Shown one piece after another: positions 17,109-24,865 of a DNA stretch of 64,000 bases (its first letter is position 1; every line of letters starts with the position of its first letter). The notes beneath the pieces are model-generated. The model did not search any database, was not told the DNA's origin, and worked only from the letters and a program-made list of their open reading frames with translations. The stretch spans positions 248,001 through 312,000 of the forward strand of contig NZ_JAAGWD010000002.1 of the NCBI RefSeq assembly GCF_010686685.1, given 5' to 3'. This stretch comes from Pontibacter burrus. Its GTDB lineage: Bacteria; Bacteroidota; Bacteroidia; Cytophagales; Hymenobacteraceae. The translations under genes and the position numbers were made by a program.

Positions 17109-18211
17109 TGATCTACAATTGGCAACAACCCGACTGGCCTGAATTCAGGTATGATGTAAGCAAAGTAGAGGATATGCTTTTCGAGTTCGCAGCGCTGGCG
17201 GGCCATGTCGGAGGGATGTTGAAAGCCTTGCCTGAAGCGGTCCGGTTGGAAGCTGTGCTTGATACGATGGTGGCCGAGGCTATCAAAACGTCAGAAATCG
17301 AGGGCGAATACCTCAGCCGTCAGGACGTGGTTTCGTCTATTCGCAATAACCTCGGCCTTAACCAGACCCCTGAAGCAACAAAAGACAAAATGGCGCAAGG
17401 GGCTGGTGAACTGATGGCCGATGCCCGTAAAACCTATGCGGGGGCATTGACAGTGGAAAAGCTCTTCCAATGGCACACGATGCTTTTAAAGGAACAAAAA
17501 CGCATCCATGTCGGCATGTGGCGCAGCCATGAGGAACCCATGCAGGTTGTCTCAGGTGCGCTCGGCAAAGAAAAGGTGCATTTTGAGGCACCTCCCTCTG
17601 CCCGTATACCGGATGAAATGAGCAGGTTTATCCAATGGTTCAACCAGACAGCGCCGGGAGGAGACAAGGAGATCAGGAAAGGCCCGGTGAGGTCGGCAGT
17701 GGCACATTTGTATTTCGAGACTCTGCACCCGTTTGAGGATGGCAATGGCAGGATCGGGCGTGCCATTGCAGAAAAAGCTTTGTCGCAAACCTTAGGCCGG
17801 CCGGTGTTGCTGAGCCTTTCTAGGACCATAGAGGCAGACAAGCAGGCGTATTACAACGCCCTGGAGCAGGCCCAGAAAAATAACGACATCACCTCCTGGG
17901 TTATATACTTTGTTAGCGTTATATTAACCTCACAGCAACAGGCGATCAGCCTGATTGATTATATTCTGAAGAAATCGATGTTCTTTGACCAGTTCAGGGA
18001 CGCGCTGAATGAACGGCAGACAAAGGCTGTAAGAAGGATGTTTGACGCAGGGCCGGAGGGTTTTGAGGGAGGTATGAATGCCAGGAAGTATATGGGGATC
18101 ACCAAGACTTCCAAGGCAACGGCAACAAGGGATCTGCAGCAGTTGCTGGAACTGGGGGCGTTCATACAGGAAGGGGGCGGCCGGAGTACCTGCTATGTTT
18201 TAAATATTTAA
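17108..18211 (+). CDS. Fic family protein (DUF4172-Fic-winged helix)
   Basis: This intact 367-residue protein has an N-terminal DUF4172-like segment (WQQPDWPEFRYD). An inhibitory-helix motif TSEIEG follows at about residue 60 and fits the [S/T]xxxE[G/N] rule for self-inhibited Fic enzymes. The catalytic Fic motif HPFEDGNGRIGR lies at ~209-220. The C-terminal region (~300-367) reads as a winged helix (MGITKTSKATATRDLQQLLELGAF). Fic enzymes usually transfer AMP to a hydroxyl side chain of a target protein. Proteins of this layout also act as DNA-binding regulators of their own gene, which agrees with the three operator-like repeats around the start codon. Targets are unknown. It stands alone, with no separate antitoxin gene. 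Confidence 0.9.
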   Translation: MIYNWQQPDWPEFRYDVSKVEDMLFEFAALAGHVGGMLKALPEAVRLEAVLDTMVAEAIKTSEIEGEYLSRQDVVSSIRNNLGLNQTPEATKDKMAQGAGELMADARKTYAGALTVEKLFQWHTMLLKEQKRIHVGMWRSHEEPMQVVSGALGKEKVHFEAPPSARIPDEMSRFIQWFNQTAPGGDKEIRKGPVRSAVAHLYFETLHPFEDGNGRIGRAIAEKALSQTLGRPVLLSLSRTIEADKQAYYNALEQAQKNNDITSWVIYFVSVILTSQQQAISLIDYILKKSMFFDQFRDALNERQTKAVRRMFDAGPEGFEGGMNARKYMGITKTSKATATRDLQQLLELGAFIQEGGGRSTCYVLNI

Positions 18212-18340
18212 GCTTATAAATCTGGTGAAATCACCTTGCCCTTTTACGTCAGCGAACAACTAGCACCTACGGGGAATATTCCAGGAATTTAGTAGCAAGA
18301 AGCTGCCGTGCGGGGAGTGACTGGAGCGTAAAATATTAAT

Positions 18341-19060
18341 TTAATAGGCTGCGTAATGGGCCAAAACTCTTCTTAGTTTAATATCCAGCAGGAATATACC
18401 AATCTTGTCAAATTCTGGTGAAGTCACCGTCGGCCGGAAGAGAAAACACTCTTCGTTCAATACCTTTCCGATGACTTTGTCGATCGGGGCAGCTTCGTAA
18501 TAGAAGGCAGACAAATCGAGTGAATCTAGTTTTGCCTCCTGGTCCCCTGCATGGAAGCGGAAGAAGTTTCCGGCTCGCGTGACGCTTATGGTGTCTGCCG
18601 TCTGGAGCAGTTTTTTTGCTTCTGCCTCAGTTGGGTAAACACCGGCATAGGCGCCACGCTGGTAGCTAAATAGGGTGGTCCATAATGCAACGGCCACGTT
18701 GTTGCCCTTGTTTACAAAGGGCTCACATCCTACTGCGATGCAGCCGGATGTGGTGACCGCTGCCCTGGTTTCCCGGTCTGTGCCGTGGTATAACTGGGGG
18801 CTACCGACTCCTTTGAGTGTGGCTGAACCTGTAAAGTAATTGAAAGAGCCTGTTACAAAACTGCAGGACGGTACAAATACCCAGGCAGATAAAAGCACAT
18901 ACTTCCAAAGGCTGACCTTTTTGTTGAAGAGGTAGAAGCATATTCCCGTCCATAGCAAGATGCCAGATGAAAGTAACAGGAAAAGCCAGAACGTGGTCCA
19001 GGAGATGAGAACGCCTGTCTTCGCCCACGCTTTTGCTTTATTGTCAGCTTTTCGGGTCAT
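18341..19060 (-). CDS. Membrane protein of unknown function
   Basis: The 239-residue protein begins with a basic stretch, then two hydrophobic helices at about residues 15-45 (VLISWTTFWLFLLLSSGILLW) and 52-72 (WKYVLLSAWVFVPSCSFVTG). A soluble C-terminal part of about 165 residues contains two cysteines (SGCIAVGCEPF). No family is recognised. It stands alone between the Fic gene and a redoxin fragment. The 130 bp upstream towards the Fic gene contain nothing recognisable. Confidence 0.6.
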   Translation of the reverse strand: MTRKADNKAKAWAKTGVLISWTTFWLFLLLSSGILLWTGICFYLFNKKVSLWKYVLLSAWVFVPSCSFVTGSFNYFTGSATLKGVGSPQLYHGTDRETRAAVTTSGCIAVGCEPFVNKGNNVAVALWTTLFSYQRGAYAGVYPTEAEAKKLLQTADTISVTRAGNFFRFHAGDQEAKLDSLDLSAFYYEAAPIDKVIGKVLNEECFLFRPTVTSPEFDKIGIFLLDIKLRRVLAHYAAY

Positions 19061-19130
19061 GTCAGTTTAATAATGTTGGGCTTCCAATCCTCTTGTCCAA
19101 AAGGATGCGCAGTCTTTAACGGTCCCCTTT

Positions 19131-19262
19131 CTTAATGCCAGGAATGCAGGAAGTGCCGACAAATTGTATGTGGAGTATGCCATTGAGGCCCTTAAGCGTT
19201 ACAAAGGTCCGGAGGTTACTAACACCAAAGCTATAGACTGTTCCATCAAGTGGGCATCGTGA
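19131..19262 (+). pseudogene. C-terminal fragment of a redoxin/thioredoxin-family protein
   Basis: The frame reads NARNAGSADKLYVEYAIEAL, KRYKGPEVTNTKAIDCSIKW and a stop at 19,260-19,262. The ending (VEYAIEALxxGxxVxxxxTxAxxCSIKW) is the characteristic C-terminus of Bacteroidota thioredoxin-like redoxin proteins. Everything upstream, including the active-site CxxC, is missing. A good terminator follows at 19,283, so this is the intact 3' end of a deleted gene. Confidence 0.55.
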
Positions 19263-19282
19263 TGTTCCACTTATTTGTTACC

Positions 19283-19308
19283 GGCCATCCCCTGTGATGG
19301 CCTTTTTT
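19283..19308 (+). terminator. Intrinsic terminator after the redoxin fragment
   Basis: GGCCATC and GATGGCC arms with a 6-base loop are followed by TTTTTT. The remaining ~275 bp up to the hipA stop show no gene. Confidence 0.8.
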
Positions 19309-19585
19309 ATGGAGCAGGTACGGTTCGAGTTTCGGTGCGCCAGGCGCCGCCACCCACTTTACTGCGATAAGTTTACATTTTTTCAAGCCATGTTCGTTTA
19401 TGGTTTGATATACTATCGGTAAAATAGGTAACACAAATCTGTTGTGTGTATACTAATGTTTATTAGAATTTTGTTTAAAACCTCTTGATCAGGGATGACT
19501 ACGGGCGCTAATAATAATGCCTCTACCTTATTTAGCCCCGGTTTTCTGTTTAGTAGTAATAGCCAACTGTCTCATTAAAATCGAA

Positions 19586-20866
19586 TTAAACATCTTCTGC
19601 TCGCTGAAATGCGAGAGCTTTCAATTCCTGCTGTGCTTTTGAGATCCCGTACTTGGTTGCAATATCCCTCCAGCATCTGACAGCAGCTTTTACTTCTTCC
19701 TTAACTTCTTTGGCTCTTTCTTCCGTCAATCGAAAGTACTCGCTTACTTCCATTGCAAGGTCAAGGTCCAGCGCATTGTCATTATCAGATATGTTTAATT
19801 TCAATCCGCTACCATTTTCAACTGGGTTTATATCGTATGCTGGTGACAGTACCCAACCTCCCTCTGTTAACATAAATCCATGATTCCGAAGGTGATCATC
19901 CGTATTGGAAACACATATATGAAAGACTATTCTGCGCCAGAGCTCCTCAAGATCTCGATCTACGTTTGCGCCATTTGCTATAAGGAATTCAACCATTTCC
20001 AGATAGCTTGCCCCATCCTCATGGTCCTGGCCGTCTTTGTACCCTAACAATGTGATAGCCGAAGCAAAATGTATTCTTTCCCCGTTACTTGTTCGGTCGA
20101 ATCTCTTCGTTAAAAATGTGTAGTTGTCAGAAGAGAATTTTTGAGCTTTGGACTCGGCCATGTCTATACCGGCTGCAATGGCCAGTTCATAGGTGACAAT
20201 TTCCCACCCTCCAATATCTTCTTGATCGTTTCGACTTGGGAATTTTGCTATCCATAAGCCTCCGTCCTTATCTACAATGCTTGCTTTTGGCCGGGCTCCA
20301 CCTAGCGATGCTCCTGGCGCCACCAATATACTCAGCCATTTTAGATATTCTGGATCCTCGATCACGTCATCTTCTTCTAATCGTAAGCTGATCTGTTCTA
20401 ACTCGCGAAGAGAGGTCCAAGGAGGACTGGCCATTTCTCTGTTGTTGCTCATAAATGGACCATCTTCAGCTAATTTAAATCTGAGCGCACCCATCCTGTG
20501 GCCATCAAAAACACCTAAAAGATAATCTGTTTCAAACAGCTTCTGTTCGGGCCTTCTTTCTTTTCTAGCCATTGCTGCCTCACGTCTGCGCATCAATATC
20601 CGGCCCCATCTGTCCGGAGAAGAGTCTAGAAACATCCCGAAGTTTTCCTGTTCCTCATTTAAATAATGAAGACCCGCATACATTTTCAGGTTCGGATCCA
20701 GTAGCTGTGAAGGGCCGTTCTTTAGCCAGTCTTTATCATATTCGAAAGAGAATATCTCCTTTCCCTTCAATCTTTCAGAATGTAGCATTCCCATCAGCAT
20801 GGGGTCGTTCAATCCTTGCCAGTGGGCATATACAAGTAGTGACCTTTTATTTTCCTGCTTTGCCAT
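19586..20866 (-). CDS. hipA: HipA-type serine/threonine kinase toxin
   Basis: At 426 residues this matches full-length HipA. Visible elements are the N-terminal subdomain (GMFLDSSPDRWGRILMRRRE), the glycine-rich loop ASLGGARPKASI (~187-198), an ATP-site lysine in WIAKFP, SNTDDHLRNHGF with the catalytic aspartate (~318-329), and LSPAYDINP with the metal-binding Asp (~340). HipA kinases phosphorylate targets such as glutamyl-tRNA synthetase and halt growth until HipB is in excess; the target here is unknown. The frame is intact. Its ATG overlaps the last base of the hipB stop, an arrangement typical of toxin-antitoxin operons with antitoxin first. Confidence 0.92.
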   Translation of the reverse strand: MAKQENKRSLLVYAHWQGLNDPMLMGMLHSERLKGKEIFSFEYDKDWLKNGPSQLLDPNLKMYAGLHYLNEEQENFGMFLDSSPDRWGRILMRRREAAMARKERRPEQKLFETDYLLGVFDGHRMGALRFKLAEDGPFMSNNREMASPPWTSLRELEQISLRLEEDDVIEDPEYLKWLSILVAPGASLGGARPKASIVDKDGGLWIAKFPSRNDQEDIGGWEIVTYELAIAAGIDMAESKAQKFSSDNYTFLTKRFDRTSNGERIHFASAITLLGYKDGQDHEDGASYLEMVEFLIANGANVDRDLEELWRRIVFHICVSNTDDHLRNHGFMLTEGGWVLSPAYDINPVENGSGLKLNISDNDNALDLDLAMEVSEYFRLTEERAKEVKEEVKAAVRCWRDIATKYGISKAQQELKALAFQRAEDV

Positions 20867-21186
20867 TACTTATCTATTCTTTTAGGAGCTCGCTCGCTAG
20901 TGATGATCTCAGCATCCTGTAACTTTCTTCCTAATAGATCATCCTTTGCAACTGAAAGCAAATCCTTTTCCAAGCCTAACACTTGTAACACGAGTAAATA
21001 AGAACCAATGCTAACAGTTGGAGAGCCTTTTTCAATTGCTACCAAGGTTGGTCGGCTGATATTTGCCCGTTCTGCCACTTGTTCTGAACTAAGTTTTCTT
21101 CTCAATCGGGCGAGTTTTATATTTTCACCCATTTCAGTTAGAATACGCTTTGTTTTAGGTAATATTATTATTTTCTTTTTGGTCAT
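20866..21186 (-). CDS. hipB: HipB-type XRE antitoxin
   Basis: The start at ATG 21,186 (MTKKKIIILPKTKRILTEMG) is preferred over an ATG 21 bases upstream, because it sits at the edge of the operator repeat. The protein has about 106 residues, with a Cro/CI helix-turn-helix at ~20-75 (ENIKLARLRRKLSSEQVAERANISRPTLVAIEKG) and a basic C-terminal tail. HipB neutralises HipA and represses the operon by binding upstream dyads. Two perfect 15-bp inverted half-sites lie directly upstream. Confidence 0.9.
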   Translation of the reverse strand: MTKKKIIILPKTKRILTEMGENIKLARLRRKLSSEQVAERANISRPTLVAIEKGSPTVSIGSYLLVLQVLGLEKDLLSVAKDDLLGRKLQDAEIITSERAPKRIDK

Positions 21187-21242
21187 AATGTTAAATATAA
21201 TTTGCAAATATACGTCTTTTTGTAAGTTATATTTAACATTAT
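21186..21242. promoter_or_regulatory. Operator of the hipBA operon
   Basis: TAATGTTAAATATAA (21,186-21,200) and its perfect reverse complement TTATATTTAACATTA (21,228-21,242) are separated by 27 bp. They lie at and just upstream of the hipB start. This is the expected layout for cooperative autorepression by HipB dimers. The -7/-33 promoter elements are not clear by eye. The remaining ~135 bp to 21,378 show nothing. Confidence 0.8.
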
Positions 21243-21378
21243 TAGGAATAAAGTACTTGTTGCAAATTTATAATCCATTCACACGACAAGATATGTCCAA
21301 GGGGTGCATGCTGCTGTGGTTTCTCCATATGAATTATGTGGTACAGAAAAGAATCACATGTGTATGAACATAAAGGGG

Positions 21379-21849
21379 CTATAAAAGCCCCTCATCTGCC
21401 ATGGAATAATACGTTTCGCTCGTCAGGATCAGGTGGTCCAACAGGGCCATGTCCAGCAGCTCGGCTCCTTTTTTCATCTTCTGGGTCAGCTGCAGGTCTG
21501 CTGCACTGGGCTTGAGGTTACCGGAGGGGTGGTTGTGGCAGAGGATGATGCCGCTGGCGCAGGCTTTCAATGCGGCTACGAAGATGAGCTTGGGGTCTGC
21601 TACTGTTCCTGCTACACCGCCAGTGGATACTTCGAAGATGCCCAGTACCCGGTTGGCGCGGTTTAGCAGCAGCACCTTGAACTGTTCGACAAACTCTATC
21701 TTGCCGGTATCCCAGCTCGCTTTCAGCACCTTGTAGGAATCTGTCGAACAGGTAACCTGCGGTCTTTCAGAGGGCTTGACGCGGTTGCGGTAGGTGAGCT
21801 TTACTTCGGCTACTTTGGCGTGGGCAGAGGTTGTAACGATCTTTTCCAT
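21379..21849 (-). CDS. RadC-like JAB-domain protein
   Basis: The start at ATG 21,849 gives a 156-residue protein beginning MEKIVTTSAHAKVAEVKLTY; the in-frame sequence upstream is proline/arginine-rich noise. It carries the JAMM metal site HNHPSGNLKPSAAD, with SGGVAGTVADPKLIF before it. Short RadC proteins lacking the N-terminal helix-hairpin-helix are typical of mobile elements, and their biochemical role is not settled. A broken copy of its 3' end lies at 16,870-16,991. Confidence 0.85.
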   Translation of the reverse strand: MEKIVTTSAHAKVAEVKLTYRNRVKPSERPQVTCSTDSYKVLKASWDTGKIEFVEQFKVLLLNRANRVLGIFEVSTGGVAGTVADPKLIFVAALKACASGIILCHNHPSGNLKPSAADLQLTQKMKKGAELLDMALLDHLILTSETYYSMADEGLL

Positions 21850-22411
21850 AATCTCAAATCTTTTAATGTGAGGAAATTGATTATGGTGCCCCCGCTGCCT
21901 TCGGCGCCGGATTAAGGGCATAGGTGGAGCCAAAGAAAATGTGGAGGGTCCCGGAAAAGGGATACCCATTTTGTTTGGACGACCTTGTCCCGTGTCCGGA
22001 CCGTAAGGCTACCTTTGCCCCAAAATGAATGACGTTGGATTTTTGCTTTGAAGTGGCCTGTATGGTGCTGCTTACTGGGGTCAGGCGATTCTTTAACTAT
22101 CACCTTTACTGTTATGCTGTTGAGATGTGGGAAACCCGGAGGTGTTTTCCACATCTCAACAGCGCTCTTGTGTTGCGGGACTATTGAAATCCTATAATGG
22201 TTATGTGTATAGTTGTTTTACATGTTTTACTAGAAGGTATATGCATAAATTTAAATAAGCTGTATCTCCTCTATACTCGTCTTGTCATGATAAGGAAGTC
22301 TCCTGAGTTGAATTTTGGAGGATAAGAGAAGGGAAGTTTATTCTTATTGCAGCCGTAGTGTTATTGATTTACTAATGCGTTTTTTGTTCGCGTTTTATTC
22401 TTGTTCGTCTT
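21850..22411. other. Intergenic stretch with one strong hairpin
   Basis: No coding sequence is supported in this 560-bp stretch. The only structure seen is a hairpin at 22,117-22,162, listed separately. Confidence 0.5.
22117..22162. repeat. Imperfect 19-bp inverted repeat (hairpin)
   Basis: CTGTTGAGATGTGGGAAAC (22,117-22,135) pairs with GTTTTCCACATCTCAACAG (22,144-22,162) with one mismatch. The loop is 8 bases. No T-run follows. It may be a relic of a mobile-element end or a regulatory hairpin. Confidence 0.7.
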
Positions 22412-22439
22412 TTGCGAACACCGTCTATTTGCGAACATA

Positions 22440-22680
22440 GAAGGGAGTTGTTTCATGCTATTATCAGAAAACTAGAGAAAATTCCTGCTCTTGGTAATAC
22501 AGTTAGGGTAGAATCACAACCCAACAATATATTATCTGATAGTATGCTGCACATTAGGAGGCGGACTTGGTACGTGGAAATAAGACTGGAATTGAGGGCT
22601 GGCATGGACCAGCGCCTGCTTCAGCAGCTTTGGTACGTTAAGCCACCCTTGCTAATAATTACCAATAGGTTGAATTATAC
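22440..22680 (+). pseudogene. Decayed AbiEi-like (type IV antitoxin) N-terminal fragment
   Basis: The frame reads RELFHAIIRKLEKIPALGNT, SDSMLHIRRRTWYVEIRLEL, RAGMDQRLLQQLW and KPPLLIITNRL. It recalls the N-terminal domain of AbiEi-type antitoxins, in which a VEIKxELR segment is followed by PxLxIAxRI. After ~22,680 the sequence changes abruptly into the operator repeats of the next operon, so the rest is lost. An alternative is a restriction-endonuclease-like fold fragment. The match is by eye only. Confidence 0.35.
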
Positions 22681-22757
22681 TTGTCAAGTTAATTGCGCAG
22701 TAAACTTGACAACTTTATAGTCAAACTGTCAAGTTTTCCGTACACAAAACTTGACAA
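22681..22757. promoter_or_regulatory. Operator array upstream of the AbiE-type operon
   Basis: Four copies of one motif alternate in orientation: TTGTCAAGTT (22,681-22,690), AACTTGACAA (22,703-22,712), TGTCAAGTT (22,727-22,735) and AACTTGACAA (22,748-22,757). Each inverted pair has a 12-bp spacer. The array ends 52 bp before the antitoxin start. AbiEi antitoxins are known to repress their operons by binding paired inverted repeats, which fits this layout. Confidence 0.8.
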
Positions 22758-22809
22758 TTAATAATCTTAGAGTTTTATTTGTGGTGTACTAATTGTAATT
22801 CATTGCTTT

Positions 22810-23535
22810 ATGAACGTTGCAGAGAAGATAGAGAAGAAAATAGGTAGAATGGAGGAAGGACTTACTTTTAAGTATGAACAGCTCGGTATCTCCAAAGAAG
22901 AGTATAGTGCTGCCACTAAAGCAACAGAAAGGCTTATTCGCAAGGGGCTTATTAAACGGGTATCCAAAGGAGTGTTTTATAAGCCTAAGAAGTCCCGCTT
23001 TGGTGAACTCAAACCCCGGGAAGAGGAGTTGCTTAAACCCTACCTGTTTGAAGGTAACAAGCGTGTAGGTTATATTACGGGTAACAGCCTGTACAATCGA
23101 ATGGGTTTGACTACACAAGTGTCAAACACCATAAAAATTGCTAGTAGATCAAAAAGAATATCAACTAAGCTGGGGAAAGTCGAAGTAAAGCCTTTAAAGA
23201 GTTATGTAGATATAAATGATAAAAATTATTATTTATTAGAAATTCTTGACGCCCTAAAGGATTTCAAAATCATACCTGATTTAGACAAGAAATCAGGTAT
23301 AAAGCTTATGCAAAGCAGAATTCAGAAGCTGGATCCGAAAGAGAAAAAGACGCTGATTAAGTATGCACTGGAGTACCCTCCTCGCGTAAGGGCATTTCTT
23401 GGAGCAATCATGAGCGTTAATTCAAAAGGAGAGGACATATTGTCTTTGAAGGAAAGTCTAAATCCATTAACATCCTATAACTTAGGCATAGATGATGCTA
23501 TACTTCCAACAGCTTCCCAATGGTTTATTGAATAA
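22810..23535 (+). CDS. DUF6088/AbiEi-type antitoxin of a type IV toxin-antitoxin system
   Basis: This 241-residue protein has an N-terminal winged-helix region (SAATKATERLIRKGLIKRVS, KGVFYKP at ~34-62) followed by a larger domain (EEELLKPYLFEGNKRVGYIT, NSLYNRMGLTTQVSNTIKIA, ~75-115). The pattern matches DUF6088 proteins paired with AbiEii toxins. It abuts the toxin gene, with only the junction TAA/ATG between them. AbiE antitoxins do not bind the toxin directly but counter it and repress transcription. The operator array upstream supports autorepression. Confidence 0.82.
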   Translation: MNVAEKIEKKIGRMEEGLTFKYEQLGISKEEYSAATKATERLIRKGLIKRVSKGVFYKPKKSRFGELKPREEELLKPYLFEGNKRVGYITGNSLYNRMGLTTQVSNTIKIASRSKRISTKLGKVEVKPLKSYVDINDKNYYLLEILDALKDFKIIPDLDKKSGIKLMQSRIQKLDPKEKKTLIKYALEYPPRVRAFLGAIMSVNSKGEDILSLKESLNPLTSYNLGIDDAILPTASQWFIE

Positions 23536-24516
23536 ATGAGACTTCACGAAAACAAAGAGCTACTGCAGGATGCCATCCAGGCAGCATCACAGCAATTCGA
23601 AATAAGAGAGATCTATGTAGAAAAGGATTATTGGGTGACCGTAGCCTTATATCATATCTTTCACTCAGAATTTGCCAGTCAAGCAGTTTTTAAAGGTGGA
23701 ACAGCGCTATCCAAATGCCATAAGTTAGTTGAACGCTTTTCAGAAGATATCGATCTGGTTGTATTAAAGAACCAAGGTGAAACAGATAATCAACTGAAAA
23801 GGAAAATTCGCTCTGTAAGTAAATCGGTTGAAAAAGTACTGCCGGAAATCCAGGTTGATGGGCTTACTAATAAATTAGGGCAGATCCGTAAAACGGTGCA
23901 TCGATATGATAAAATATTTGAAGGTGATTTCGGACAGGCCCGGGAGCATATTGTCTTGGAGGCAACTTGGTTAGGAAACGCTGATCCCTATACGAATAAG
24001 CCCGTCAGTTGCTATATAACCGAAATGCTGAAGAGCAGAGGGGAAGAGGTTGTAATAGCAGAATATAAAATGGCTCCTTTCGAAGTTCAAGTACTTAGCG
24101 AAGAAAGAACTTTTTGCGAAAAAATAATGAGCTTAGTTCGTTTCTCCAGAACCGAAACGGCAATTGAGGATCTGAAAAAGAAAATAAGGCATGTGTATGA
24201 TTTGCATTTGATGTTAAATGACGAGACAATAGCAAACTTTATAGAGGGAGATGGCTTTGAGGCAATGTTAGTACAAGTAGGAAAGGATGATATTGTTAGT
24301 TTTAAAAATAATAATGATTGGGTGTATGCTCATCCTTCTGAAGCCATAATTTTCGCAGAGCCAGAAAAAACCTGGGAAAGTATAAAGGTAACTTATCAAA
24401 CATCATTTAAAGAGTTTGTTACAGGAGAGCTGCCGAAGGAAGAAGCGGTAATAAAATCACTACAGACTTTAAGCGATCGCATAAAGAAAGTTAAATGGGG
24501 GTTGGATAACGAATAA
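23536..24516 (+). CDS. AbiEii/AbiGii-type nucleotidyltransferase toxin
   Basis: At 326 residues it has the expected length. The nucleotidyltransferase core shows VFKGGTALSKCHKL (~53-66) and the paired acidic motif RFSEDIDLVVL (~70-80). A supporting region with VQVLSEERTFCEKIMSLVRFS follows at ~175-196, and KIRHVYDLHLML comes next. AbiEii-type toxins act as nucleotidyltransferases on nucleic acid (some on tRNA) and cause abortive infection or growth arrest; the substrate here is unknown. The start immediately follows the antitoxin stop. The frame is intact. Confidence 0.9.
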   Translation: MRLHENKELLQDAIQAASQQFEIREIYVEKDYWVTVALYHIFHSEFASQAVFKGGTALSKCHKLVERFSEDIDLVVLKNQGETDNQLKRKIRSVSKSVEKVLPEIQVDGLTNKLGQIRKTVHRYDKIFEGDFGQAREHIVLEATWLGNADPYTNKPVSCYITEMLKSRGEEVVIAEYKMAPFEVQVLSEERTFCEKIMSLVRFSRTETAIEDLKKKIRHVYDLHLMLNDETIANFIEGDGFEAMLVQVGKDDIVSFKNNNDWVYAHPSEAIIFAEPEKTWESIKVTYQTSFKEFVTGELPKEEAVIKSLQTLSDRIKKVKWGLDNE

Positions 24517-24589
24517 ATCTTTAGTGATAGAATAGGTGGTAAAACTGAGTTAATTAATATATATGTACATGGCACCTTGCCAATACCCA

Positions 24590-24799
24590 CTATACAAGCA
24601 TGTGGCGAGGTATCGGTATAGGGCCAACCTGGTGACCGAAGAGCCGCAGCACCTGGTTTACCTTATCCAGACGCAGGGTCTGCTTCCCCTGATCCAGATC
24701 TCTTAAAAACCGAAGGCCAACCCCTGCCTTTAATGCCAGTTCCGGTTGTGTCAGGTTTGCTTGCTTGCGTCTTTCCTTTACAAATTCATTTAACTGCAT
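24590..24799 (-). CDS. Orphan HipB-like XRE antitoxin (Y4mF type)
   Basis: This 69-residue helix-turn-helix protein reads MQLNEFVKERRKQANLTQPE, LALKAGVGLRFLRDLDQGKQ and TLRLDKVNQVLRLFGHQVGP. This is the compact HipB/Y4mF antitoxin form. No HipA-type toxin gene follows; downstream (24,517-24,589) is empty and then comes the convergent AbiEii gene. It starts 3 bp after the integrase stop, and its operator overlaps the integrase 3' end. It may be a remnant of a lost hipBA pair, or a regulator that controls integrase read-through. Confidence 0.82.
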   Translation of the reverse strand: MQLNEFVKERRKQANLTQPELALKAGVGLRFLRDLDQGKQTLRLDKVNQVLRLFGHQVGPIPIPRHMLV

Positions 24800-24800
24800 G

Positions 24801-24865
24801 TCCTATACCTTATCGGGTATAAAAATAACATATGCGGCATTGCTTATACCCGATGAGGTATAGGA
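24801..24865. promoter_or_regulatory. HipB-like double operator within the integrase 3' end
   Basis: TCCTATACCTTATCGGGTATA (24,801-24,821) is matched by its reverse complement at 24,845-24,865 with one mismatch. Each arm is itself a TATACC-N6-GGTATA dyad, resembling the TATCC-N8-GGATA operators of HipB proteins. The array lies just upstream of the orphan antitoxin start at 24,799 and overlaps the last ~20 codons and stop of the integrase. Confidence 0.85.
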
